From Klebsormidium nitens (lineage: Eukaryota > Streptophyta > Klebsormidiophyceae > Klebsormidiales > Klebsormidiaceae): a stretch of 64,000 nt of DNA. Location of the stretch: NCBI GenBank assembly GCA_000708835.1, contig DF236971.1, positions 62,001-126,000 on the forward strand, in the 5' to 3' direction. The position numbers and the translations under genes were made by a program. Under the pieces are notes generated by a model. It made no database searches and was not told the origin of the DNA. It worked only from the letters and a program-made list of their open reading frames with translations. This document shows, in pieces, positions 43,001 to 51,800 of this stretch; position 1 is the first letter of the stretch, and every line of letters begins with the position of its first letter.

Positions 43001-45166
43001 TCCTGTTGTGTGGTATGGGCCAACTAGAATGGACTAACGTCCTGGAGGATTCGCTTGCACATAATGACGGGTGCAAACTTCACCATTGCGAAACAGCGCG
43101 TCCTGTAACATCCTTAATTCCTTGTCTCCTAGATTGGTTCACGTCTTCGCCTAGACAGCCATCAGCGATCCTTTCAACCACCAAGAACGCTTTAAACGAC
43201 CACGTCCAAGAAACGATACGCACTTAGCAGACGCCAACAAGTACAGGCGTGTTCCAGGACTGGGTACGAGAGAGTGAAGAGCTCACCAAGAAGCGGTCAG
43301 CTCAAATTCTGAGGTTTCGAAGCAACGTGGCGCAACTCACCATACAGAACGAGAGCTGTGAAGAACTGGAGGAAGCCAGCCATTGCGGGCTTGCGCCAGT
43401 TGAACTGCGCCGATGCGATTGAGTTGGTGCCGGTAGTGTCGTCGGGCCGCAGGTACCTGCCGCATACAACATCAGTTTAAGTTGAATTCGATCCCCGTAG
43501 GCCGCGAGTATACGCTTTGGAGAGATGATGTATGATCTCCTCAGTTCTCATCGTGGATCAAATTGACGGGTCATTCGCCATGAAGTTTGCCTTGCCGCCC
43601 TCTCTCAGGGTTCCCCTCTTTATGTGGTTAAGCATTTCCTGAGTTCGCGCGTGCAGTAACAAATAAGAAAAGGAACTCGTTCTTGTCACAGGGATTTTAA
43701 AATGGCACACCTTCCTTATTCAAGCTTAGGTCAATACACGCTTTGGAGGGAACATTGATCAAATGTACTTAGGCAAGGATTCACTTATGAACACGGCACC
43801 GGCACGGCACCAGCTACAACCGCATCGCGACTGATATCTCATCTTGTAAGGGCTTGGTGTCACCAATCATCAATGCTCAGTGTGCGCACTCAGTAGAACA
43901 GATGACTGGCCACAGGATACCTTCGCTAGACATATGGTACTCACGTCGAGCCATCAAAGAGGTTCCACAAATTCAGGTACCTCATTTGACGCAACCCGGC
44001 CTTATTCGTTTCCATGATTTGATATTCTCCATTGACCAAGAGTCTAGAACACCCACATACTTTGTGCTCAAGTGCCCAGAAACGAACAAACCCAACATAC
44101 AGCCCCCTGCTATTCCTTATCACTGAGTTAGCCAGACACTGTCCACCGTGTGTTAGAAAGAAAGTCGACCCCAAGTGGGGAAAGGGCCAGGAACGAGATG
44201 AGGGTGACTGCCTCACCACTGGTCTTCCATGTCGTCACCCAGGCGCACACTGAACCACACCGCCGTCAATGTCGACATCGCGATTAGCAGTGCGAGCTGC
44301 CCCAGGATGATGTAATCCAGCCGCTTCTCAATGAAGCTCCGCTTAGAGGGCGGCGCCGTCGCATTCATCATGACCTTGGTATCGTGCCCGGTGAAGATCA
44401 CCGCCCCGTAGACCTCCCCGGTGTTCCGCAGATCGCTCCCCCTCAGGAGAACGTTCTCGGGCCCCAGGGGGATCACCTCGCCCCGCCAGGTTAGGTTTCC
44501 CGCAAACGTGTACAGCGACGGGTTAGGCTGCTCGCACTCAACCGTCCCGTCGAATGTTACAAACCCGTCGGGGTACAGCTCCCGTGTCGCTTCCACCGCG
44601 TTTCGCACCTTGAGATTCGTTTCTCCGTCCAGATTCATCGTCTCTACGAAGCCAACGCCCTCCGGATCGCTCGAGCCCAAGAATACCAGATCGCCCGGGA
44701 AAGATGTGTCGCGCTTTACTAGAACTATGTCCCCGACTCGCACGTCTCGCCACCGGCGGGGCTCCACTTTCCCCGGGCCGAGAACCACGTCGACCATCGT
44801 CCCATTCAGCTTTTTATCCGACCGGCCGCGCTTGAGATCCTCAATCCCCTCCTTGATCATCGCCACGCCGATGACAAAGCACAGGGGCAGGATCGTGGTT
44901 ATGGGGTTAACCGGGGTGATTGGGGTTAGGGAGAGGCACGCGTGGAAGAGAAAGTAGATGTTCGCCACACGCCGAAACTGCTCGAAGAGGCCTTTCGGGA
45001 GGAAGGTTAGAAAGTTGTACTTGGTGGTGTGGATTGCATTCTTGGCGAAGCCCTTTTTAAGGTTCCGCTCGGGGGCGCCGCAGTGCACCGTGCGCGTAGT
45101 CCCGTCCACGGGCTTCTGACGGAGCGCAAAGCGCTTGAGCCCGGAGAGCGTCGGGTGGGGCCCCAT
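31099..45166 (-). CDS. P4-type ATPase, phospholipid-transporting (ALA/flippase family)
   Basis: Flips aminophospholipids between membrane leaflets using ATP. Fourteen - strand exons join in phase to 1260 residues: 45166-44217, 43456-43341, 42718-42567, 41918-41590, 40784-40599, 40025-39917, 39333-39091, 37779-37576, 36333-36097, 35415-35191, 34512-34234, 33434-33337, 32250-31984, 31486-31099. Family motifs are in order. [20 protein letters not shown] forms TM1. The actuator loop has DGET (~180), DKTGTLT carries the phosphorylated Asp (~413), [15 protein letters not shown] lies in the nucleotide domain and KGA is at ~597. [33 protein letters not shown] (~716), GDGANDVGM (~859) and [14 protein letters not shown] follow, then the last TM helices and a basic Arg/Ser tail with [15 protein letters not shown] rather than TGES is the P4 signature. 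All catalytic motifs are intact. Its introns are loaded with decayed copies of neighbouring exon edges. The lipid preference and the partner Cdc50/ALIS subunit cannot be deduced here. Confidence 0.95.
32310..32840 (-). repeat. Degenerate copies of the acceptor-side edge of flippase exon 13
   Basis: The exon 13 start (around 32185-32260, with its AACCTGGGTT intron end) recurs in the intron just upstream in gene sense, at about 32335-32405, 32490-32565, 32645-32705 and partially near 32790-32830. Shared words include ACTGGATGAT, GACCGC, GGCGATNAC and ACCTGGGTTAA. All copies are in the same orientation. Confidence 0.75.
34570..34840 (-). repeat. Degenerate copies of the acceptor-side edge of flippase exon 11
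   Basis: The exon 11 start (around 34448-34515: GCCGAAGAAGACGGTGAAGC, then TTCTTGTAGAAGAAGTA on +) recurs at about 34590-34665 (ACCGAAGAAGGCGGTAAAGC, TTCTTGTAAAGGAAACATA). A more decayed copy lies at about 34785-34840. Confidence 0.7.
34950..35163. mobile_element. MITE-like element with ~27-bp terminal inverted repeats
   Basis: Left end 34950-34976 begins ATACCGTACCGATTGTCC; right end 35137-35163 is its reverse complement with two mismatches. The element is about 214 bp with an AT-rich interior containing repeated TTGGGCA/TGCCCAA words, and it has no coding capacity. It lies in flippase intron 10, only 27 bases from the splice donor of exon 10. A target-site duplication is not obvious: a flanking TA would fit if the outer bases are host sequence. 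The size and structure fit a non-autonomous DNA transposon; the superfamily is undetermined. Confidence 0.7.
35421..35479. repeat. Tandem repeat, 29-30 bp x 2
   Basis: GGAAAGAGCGCGTCGAGTGA... at 35421-35449 is followed directly by a copy with two substitutions and a one-base insertion at 35450-35479. It lies in flippase intron 9, next to the exon 10 acceptor. Confidence 0.8.
35938..36005 (-). repeat. Copy of the donor-side edge of flippase exon 9
   Basis: CAGCGCACCTGCGACTTTCG with CATGGGCGACACGCGCCAGC mirrors the true exon 9 end at about 36090-36135 (AGCGCACCTGCGACTTTTGC, ATGGGCGAGACGCGGCAGC). The donor is included; the orientation is the same. Confidence 0.8.
36375..36570 (-). repeat. Copies of the acceptor-side edge of flippase exon 9
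   Basis: The exon 9 start (around 36285-36340: GCGCAGAACGCACTTTACGG, ACGCCTGCACGG) recurs near 36385-36440 (GCGCAGGACGCACTTTATGG, ATGCCTGCGCGG) and near 36505-36562 (GCGCAGGACGCACTTGACGG, ACGCCTGCACGG). The second copy also keeps GCGCAAGCTGTCCAAAGCG. Confidence 0.85.
36860..37470 (-). repeat. Four copies of the donor-side edge of flippase exon 8, of two alternating types
   Basis: The true exon end lies at 37576-37630. Copies start near 37405, 37226, 37055 and 36865, about 170-190 bp apart, each with a CCCACCT-type donor (CCCCTCC in the last). The 37226 copy differs from the true exon by about one base over the first 50. The translated edge keeps the family words [10 protein letters not shown]. 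Copies near 36865 and 37226 end KIKE like the real exon; copies near 37055 and 37405 end LIKQ. Confidence 0.9.
37880..38500 (-). repeat. Copies of the acceptor-side edge of flippase exon 8
   Basis: The exon 8 start (37728-37780) is repeated at about 37890-37942 (about one mismatch in 49: GGCCAGCTTGTCGATCGTCT, GGGGGACGCCCACCTG). Further copies are at about 38055-38125 (decayed), about 38185-38255 (well preserved) and partially near 38455. Each copy keeps the CCACCTG / CCACCTA acceptor and some following intron bases (GAACACGTGGCAC-like). Confidence 0.9.
38640..39000 (-). repeat. Three copies of the donor-side edge of flippase exon 7
   Basis: The true edge at 39085-39150 (ACCTGCAGCTTATCCTCAAT, GTCGCCCC, AGCGTC) recurs at about 38647-38695, 38789-38850 and 38939-38995. 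All begin CTCACCTGCAG and keep GTCGCCCC or GTCCCCAG. Confidence 0.88.
39476..39542. repeat. Tandem repeat, ~34 bp x 2
   Basis: CACTTGTTTTCTTTTGTTGT plus GCCCCCTTTTTTTG is followed by a near-identical copy. It lies in flippase intron 6. Confidence 0.8.
40855..40985 (-). repeat. Copy of the acceptor-side edge of flippase exon 5
   Basis: The true edge and intron at about 40738-40850 (GACTCCGCCATGTACCTGGG, then CAGGCTCTACTGCAAGCAGC) recurs at about 40862-40980 (GACTCTGCCATGTACTTGCG, then CAGGCTTCACTGCAAGGAGC). Confidence 0.82.
41170..41505 (-). repeat. Two copies of the donor-side edge of flippase exon 4
   Basis: The true edge at 41587-41645 (TTGATCCTGGCC, GGATCACCGTGTGACACACC) recurs at about 41178-41240 and 41430-41500. 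Both end ACCGTGTGGCACACCGCCCA, followed by similar intron-type sequence (ACAACGATA, GGTTCAGAGGACG). Confidence 0.88.
41950..42215 (-). repeat. Two copies of the acceptor-side edge of flippase exon 4
   Basis: The true edge at about 41850-41940 (TCCATCTGGTTGCGGGTGAG, DKTGTLT coding) recurs at about 41958-42055 (CCCATCTGGTTGCATGTGAG, GATCTTGTTGGAGAGAATGG, ATCTGT). A more decayed copy lies at about 42150-42212. The decayed copies no longer encode an intact DKTGTLT. Confidence 0.85.
42865..42955 (-). repeat. Copy of the acceptor-side edge of flippase exon 3
   Basis: GCCTGGATGATGTGCATAAC ... GAGATGGTCACGAGATAACC mirrors the true edge at about 42661-42730 (GCCTGGATGACGCGCGTGAT ... GAGATGGGCACGAAGTAACC). 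Confidence 0.75.
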
Positions 45167-47794
45167 GATGGGGGGAGAACTGGCCGCTCTAGTTACTCAA
45201 GGTGCTTTCTAGCTAGGTTTTCGACGACCGCCTCAGCGTTGATCATGCTCATACTCCCCTGGCTGCTCGCAAGTCTCCCGAAGCCTGCGCTTGAAGCTGT
45301 CTAAAGCCAGCTACCTTCAGTAGTCGACTCAATTTCTAAATGCTCTTGCCCTGGCAATCAAGTGTGTCGCCGGCAAGAACTAGCACATTCTCTCCCTACC
45401 CGTTGCTTCAAGCGGTTACATGATTCTAAGCCAACAAAAGCCCCCTAAGCAAAAGCCTCGATCACAGCCTTCCTTCTACAAGTGCCAGCCTAAGCCCCTC
45501 CAATGTGCTACACGCCAGACCTTATGACTGCCCTCCTGTTTCCCTGCAAAAGCGTGGAAGGAAACTTTTTGAAGATTGTGATATAGTCCTTCTTTACGCT
45601 CTCTACAATCATAGGACGTCACAGTCACAATGTGGAGTGGAGGCTGTAATGTGTAGAGGGTTTCTGATTGATGCACTAGCTGAGACTTCAAGAGCCTCAA
45701 GCGCATTGCTTGAAGCTAAGAATGATTTCAACCGAGGTGCAATTATGAGGGGGAACCCTCATGGGTTTCTTCACAATGCAGCCACCAATGCAGCTAAGTC
45801 TTTGCTGCAAGATTGAAAGTGGCAGTATTGAAATGCAAGGAGTTCAGTGTTCTATGCTCGGTTCCTCCTGATTGGTGTAAAACCATGGCAAGAATTCAAA
45901 GCCTGCGAGGGGCTAAAGGTAGCATGTAATGCTGCAACCAGAGCTTAAAAAGCTAGACAAGCGGTCAATGCAAATCTTCTCAGGCTGCTCGGCCACAATG
46001 TTGCAGTCGTCATGTCCCATCCGCAGCTGGATAGGAACAGTCGATGGACCTTATTGGTCTTGGAGTGCGAATGCTCTCCAGAAACACCAACATCGCACAC
46101 TAAGGCAACGCAGACTCTAGTCCTTTCTGTTGGAGAACAGCAACTGTCCTTGACTCTCATCCAATTGTGCAAGGATCATCCAGGCCAAAAGGCAATGTTC
46201 AGCACCAATAGCTGAATGTCCTGTTTTAGAGGGCAGATTCCCTAGTCTAACATTTGCAGCTGTTCTAAGCATGATGTCAAATGTGACATGGTGCTGAATT
46301 CCAGAATGCCATGCGCAGCAAAGGGCAATTGAACATTCTTCTGAAGTGGTGGTCATTTTTGATCCTCTTTGAAAATGAAGGCACCATATCGAAGGGATTA
46401 TTTAGTCTTTTTTTTAAAAGAAAAACACAACCGTATTGACCAAACGCCTCACAATAGAACTGTATAGTTGTCAAAGACATCGAGATAAATACACCGAGGA
46501 TTAAGCACAAGCGAGAGGCGCAAGCCAGCAAGAAAACAACTAGAGCCCTGTATTGAAGACATCAGCATTCTGCACAATGCTGACGAGCCACCAGCAGGAT
46601 GCCCGCATCAATAACATCTGTGTCCTTCAAATCTTATGCAGTACCCCGACAAAATGAAAAGCAAGCTGACAGTAAGTGGCACTGCTTCAAAATGGCAGCG
46701 CCTTATGACTACTAAAACCTGCCCTTCTGATCTTGTGCAGATCGAAGGCCAACCCCAGCAAAGTGACCATGTATCCCAGAATGACGTCATCTTGATGAAG
46801 CAACGGGAGCTAACAGTTTCCAAGATGCCGGTTGATCATGTGCATCCTGGGCTTGGTTGACTTGCAGTAGCCATGGGCCAATGGCCAGGTGTTCATGCTA
46901 GGTAGCCAGATCAAAAAGCAGAGCCGCAAAGTCCATGAAGAGACGCAAGATGGTCTCAATACAGACGCTTGACATTCAACTTTCCATCCTCCACAAATTG
47001 CGCAGTGGTAGTTTCTAATCGATGGGTCGGGTTATCAATATGCCGATTGTTGATCAATAGGAGGTGCCAGAGCTGGAAACATTTGCCGGCAGATTTCAAT
47101 AAACACCGGCGCATGATCAAAACATGTTGATGCAAAGCAGACGCGAACACAAGAAACAACTCAACAGAAAACCAAAGAAGAGCTGGTCCTTGCGCCCACA
47201 GATCTCACCAAATAAGCCTCACCTTCGATTGCTTTCTCAGAATCCCCCGAACATCATACACGAAATGGATCCCCAGGCGCGAAACAGCTTCTACGCGCAT
47301 TGCCTTCGTCGACGGGACCCCGGAAGCAGCTGAGATGATCAAGACACAAACCTGGGCCAATTTTCAAGAGAGCTCAGAACATGCCAGATGGAGAGCTCGA
47401 GGCTCCTGCGCATTTCCAGCTGCACGGCAGCACAGCGCTCCCGGACCTCAGCGGTTCCTTCGTCCCTCTCGGAAGTTTCTGAAGGGAGTGACCATGACCG
47501 TACGGTGTCATCTTCACGTCACGCCTTCTATTGACGTACGAAGTTTGCGCTGTACTGGCAAGTACAGCTTGCGCTAAAGTTCCCGATTATGTTTGGAGAT
47601 TTTCTGCATACAAGCTGGACGAAGCTACAAGTATTTACACGGATATGCTACATCGGGCATCTCTCTTTAAGCCCTAAAATGCCGCATATAATATATTCCT
47701 GAAGCACACCCACTAATAGGCAGGTAATATCCAGTCATATCCCGAGCCAATATCCAATATGAAGAGCTCTTTTCAGAAGAGCAGGTAGGTAGGT

Positions 47795-48118
47795 ACCGAC
47801 GGTACACATTGATGGTACTCGTGGGTCGTGAGATGCAATGACGCCGACGTCATAAGAGGGCCCAGATACGCGCGCGCTCATTCAGTGTCGACATCACACA
47901 GTGTCGGCTTGAAAGACGGTGCCGTTAAGCGACGCGCTCCTACCGTTGTCGGAGCTTTGGTCGGCTCTGATCTGCAACGGTGTTCGACACGAGCCGTCAC
48001 ACCAGGCTAACGTCAGCCGACGGGATTGCCACCCGGCCGACTCAACCGAGGGGCGTCGGCCTAAATGCCGACAAATTACTCGAGGCAGAATCTAGGTGTT
48101 TGGCTGACACAAGCCGAC
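47795..48118. promoter_or_regulatory. Cluster of nine RCCGAC (DRE/CRT-like) words
   Basis: GCCGAC or its complement occurs at 47843, 47903, 47960, 48016, 48036, 48055, 48067 and 48113, and ACCGAC at 47795. RCCGAC is the core bound by DREB/CBF-type AP2 factors in land plants. The cluster lies about 0.75-1.1 kb upstream of the sialidase-like start codon. It may be a real control region or a decayed minisatellite whose unit happens to contain the word. Confidence 0.4.
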
Positions 48119-48330
48119 CGGTTCAGAGGTCCAGCCGGCTGACCGCGGAACAGTCAGCCTGGGAGCCTAGTCCCGACGAAATCAAAACTCCGTGTCGAAC
48201 GCTGAGATCCTGCAATCCATGAAACCCCGCAAGCGTCTTGCCAGACTGAGCCGTCGTTAAGAGGACCGTCACTGACACCTCACCACGGTAATGGTTTAGC
48301 CTGACATCAAAGTCCAGATCCTGCAGCCTC

Positions 48331-48367
48331 AGGCTCAGGAGTCAGGAGTCAGGAGTCAGGAGTTCAG
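48331..48367. repeat. Short tandem repeat (AGGAGTC)n
   Basis: About four imperfect copies of a 7-base unit, CAGGAGT. Confidence 0.85.
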
Positions 48368-48872
48368 GACAAGAAAAGCGGGAGAAAAGCAAATGTGCAA
48401 GTTGAACTTGAAGAGGATGGGCGTGCATTTCGTCTTGAACATTGACAAGCCTTTGGCTTTGGTCCGCGGAAAAGCTTTTGAAAGGCCGCTGCTACAAGAC
48501 CAAGCAAGAGAGTGGTTTTGATTCGTGTTTTCAAAGCTCCATGCAGATGTTTTCCGGGTTCGGTGATCAAGGATGTTAGCTCTGGCTTCCTTGTAACCTA
48601 CATTGCCTTTCTGCAGTAAGTCCAGGAGCGCTACGTACGGTGCTGTTGACACCCATGTTTTGGTCAACCTCTGTCTGATTCGTCTCCTTCAGCACACTGA
48701 TCAACATCAAGTCAACTTAGGCACTTTCTCGCACATAAGACGCTCGCTCTTTGCTTAGCCCTCAGCTCTGACACGGTGCTTTGGGAGGCAGATTTTGAGA
48801 GCATAACCGCATTGTACACAAACATGTCGTACACGCATCTCTAGTTGCAAACCACTTTCGCGAGCGGCCGCC

Positions 48873-51800
48873 ATGGTGCTGGGGTTAGAGGGCTCCGTCG
48901 CCTCCCCCCGACACCGTTTCGGGCCCCAGTCCTCGCCCAAGGCTGGAAAGCGGCCCGGTGCCAAGGGCTTCCGTGCTAGTGTTGTGCGCGGCGTGCGGGA
49001 CTGCTTCAACCCCCACTCGACGAGCTGCCTCACCTCGCTTCCGCTTTTTCTGGCCGCGTTGGTTTTAAGTTTCACGCTTGTGCGCTTCTATGACGCGGTA
49101 GACCAGCGGATTGACGCCGTGCACCGGCTCACGCTGAAGGAGGAGGAGCTGGCGGACGTGCTCGCAACTAGAGCGGAGGCGCGGGTGGCCGTGCTGCAGG
49201 CGCGGAAACGGCTGGTGAGCAGGGCGCCCTCACAACCTTGCAACTCTATGCGGTAGATGGTGCTTCCTTTTGATGTAGTTGCGGACGAGGAAGGTCACAC
49301 ATTATCAGGTTGTTATGTTTGTAGTGGAACTGGTCTAGAATGCTGTGAATATTGGCTGAGTATCATTCGGAAGTTGCAGCGCCTTCCGAAGTTGGTGTTT
49401 GCTGCACTGGGCAGTAGCAGCCGTGTATGAGAAGCCGTTGACAACGTGTTCCTGTTGACTTCTGCTGATCGCTGTCAAGACTTTGCTTCTCACCGAGTGC
49501 CAATGTGGCATTTAGGCGGGCTGCACTGTACTTGTGAAGTTTCTTCCAAAGGGATCCCCCAATGCAGTCGTCCTTGCCACGCCGTACGTCGTGTGCCTTG
49601 TGCACAAAGCGACTCCCCTTTCAGACAGTTTCCTGACGCAGCTTCATTTTGAAGCGGGTTTTGCCCTGTGCACCTGGAGCCCGTGATATTAACCTCTGAC
49701 TTACTCTTTAAAATCTGTGTCTGGTTGATTTGAAACCCCAACCCCTCCTCCCCTAATCGAGTGACCCTTACAAAGGAACTGCAGTGACAGGCGCTCATCT
49801 TGCAAAATGCTGTCTTTTGTTCCACACTTTTTCTTCCCCCATGCATCCATGTGAGAAATGCAGTTGCCTTCTCCTCGCCCCCCATGTTTTGCAAAGGATT
49901 CTGGAGGCAGACGAAGAGGCGCAACAGCAGAAGAGCAACATTCATGAATCCTCCCCGTACTCTCCACAGATTTCGGGCATCTACTGTGACACAGGATCTT
50001 GCTCGTTATCGCAGTTAATGTCAAACCGCTCTAGTCAATCTTCTAGTCAAAGGGTAATCAGACTTTAGTCAAGATTTAGACTATCTTCACTTCCCCCATT
50101 TGCAGGTGACCCTGGAAGAAGATGCGGAGTTGCAACGGCAGGAGCTTGAGCGGGCGCTCGCCACCGCCAACCGCCTCGAGCGCGAAATGACGCGTATGCA
50201 ACAAGTCGGGAAGGCCGCACTCCTGCAGGCCAACAAAAATCCCACCAATTTAGTTGGAGGGGCGAGCGAAGACGCGGCTCACGAGCTGCTCATGTGCTCG
50301 GCGCACGTGCGAGTCGCACAGGGGGAGATCAACCAACTAGAGGGGCGGCTTGGCGTGGCGCGCGATCTGTTGCTGGAGGCGGTTGGAGGACAGGCGTGGT
50401 CGGCAAACACGAAATGGGTGGAGGCGGAAAAGACGGGGGAGAAACTAGACCCGAGGGGGTTTCTGCCGGAGGGGGCGAGGAAAGAAGTCGGCGCGGGCCT
50501 GCGAGAAGTTGGGGGGCAAGCTCTGGAGGTGATCTCGGAAGCGGAGGAAGAGCTCCAGATTGACCAGCTGGCGAGGATGCCCCGAGCGGGGATTGTCAGG
50601 TTCGTTGCGGTTCGTTTACTCGTATCAAGAGCAGGTTTATCCGGGAAGGTGGGCATAGGATGTGCATGTGCGGTTCAGAGCCTCCGCATGTGCCGAAACC
50701 CTCACCAAAGCGTTGTCCACTTCCTGCTATCTATGTTTGATGCTGCAATCACATCCCGTCACAGAATGTAGTCATTGTAAGGGTGCTCTTTTAAACGCAA
50801 GCAGCAATTCGTTGCCAGGCTTGATTTGTCTGCGCTTGGAGGACCAAGTCCGCTCACCATATTTTCAAACCGTCATCTCATAAAATGAACGGAGGCCGTC
50901 ACGCTGGCTGCATCCACAAGCCTGACAATAGCACGCTCCGACCCAGTTATCGCTGCCCGACTCGATCCAATTGCCCCTTCTTGCCGTTCTGGAAAAGTGC
51001 ATCTGCTCGTGCGGGTGCCGACCAAGAAACAAAGAGCAGTCGTCTCTCCCAAGCAGGCCTCCCCTTCGGGAAAATGGTCAGCCCTGTAATCAAATTCACC
51101 ACCAGCAAACGTGGGCTAAGTCCTTTTTTCTTTGCAGTCCGGGCGATGGTTGCAATCACGTCGCTCCTCCGAGCACCAAGTTCGCGGTGCAGTGGGCGCC
51201 TCCTCGGCGGTGGGTCTTCCAACCGAAGGACGGCATCCTGCATAACCTGCGGCCGACGATCTCCCGCCTGCCGCACATTTCGCCATGGCGGTGGATAGCA
51301 GGTCAGACCCTCTCATCTGCAAGCCCTTTCGGAGTTGAGTTTTTTAACTTTGTGACGTCCATTCTTTGACCCGGCTGTCGCTTCTTCCCCGTTCGAAGCA
51401 AGCAAGATGCACGGAATTTGCTCTACGCTGATGCTTGTCCAATGGTATTTGAAGAGGACATTCCGTCAGAAATTTAGTGACGTTTGCAGCCCGTCTTTTC
51501 TTCTCTTCGGATGGAGTAGCTTCGCCCTACTCCCGAAGAAGGCAACATCCTACAGTCTCATGCCGGCGCTGTGAGCATCACGATTCACGAAAGGGGTGCT
51601 CAACCGGAACCTATCGCCGCCCTTGGCTTGAGAGAACGGAAGGGGAGGAGAACAGGGACTCCCGGCGGATTCCCTTTGAACCCCCTTCCTTTATGACCCC
51701 TTCGATCGACGGTCAAAGTTAAGACATCTGATCAAACTAGACCCTGGATCCCTGGGGTTATAGTTAGGAGGGGTCTCTTACGTTCGCTCGGGAGTCCACG

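Larger units (their letters stand above)
45167..48872. other. Intergenic region between divergent flippase and sialidase-like genes
   Basis: About 3.7 kb holding both promoters. An open frame of about 100 codons at 45505-45816 (+) has no ATG at its start and no known relatives, so it is not called. Further short frames are unremarkable. Two structures stand out and are listed separately: an RCCGAC motif cluster and a short AGGAGTC microsatellite. Confidence 0.45.

Noticed and set aside
44421-44957. 178-codon + strand frame
   Set aside because: Shadow of flippase exon 1, which is coding on the - strand with the canonical P4-ATPase motifs.
45505-45816. 103-codon + strand frame in the flippase/sialidase intergenic region
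   Set aside because: It begins at a non-ATG codon, has no recognisable motif and no clear splice partners.
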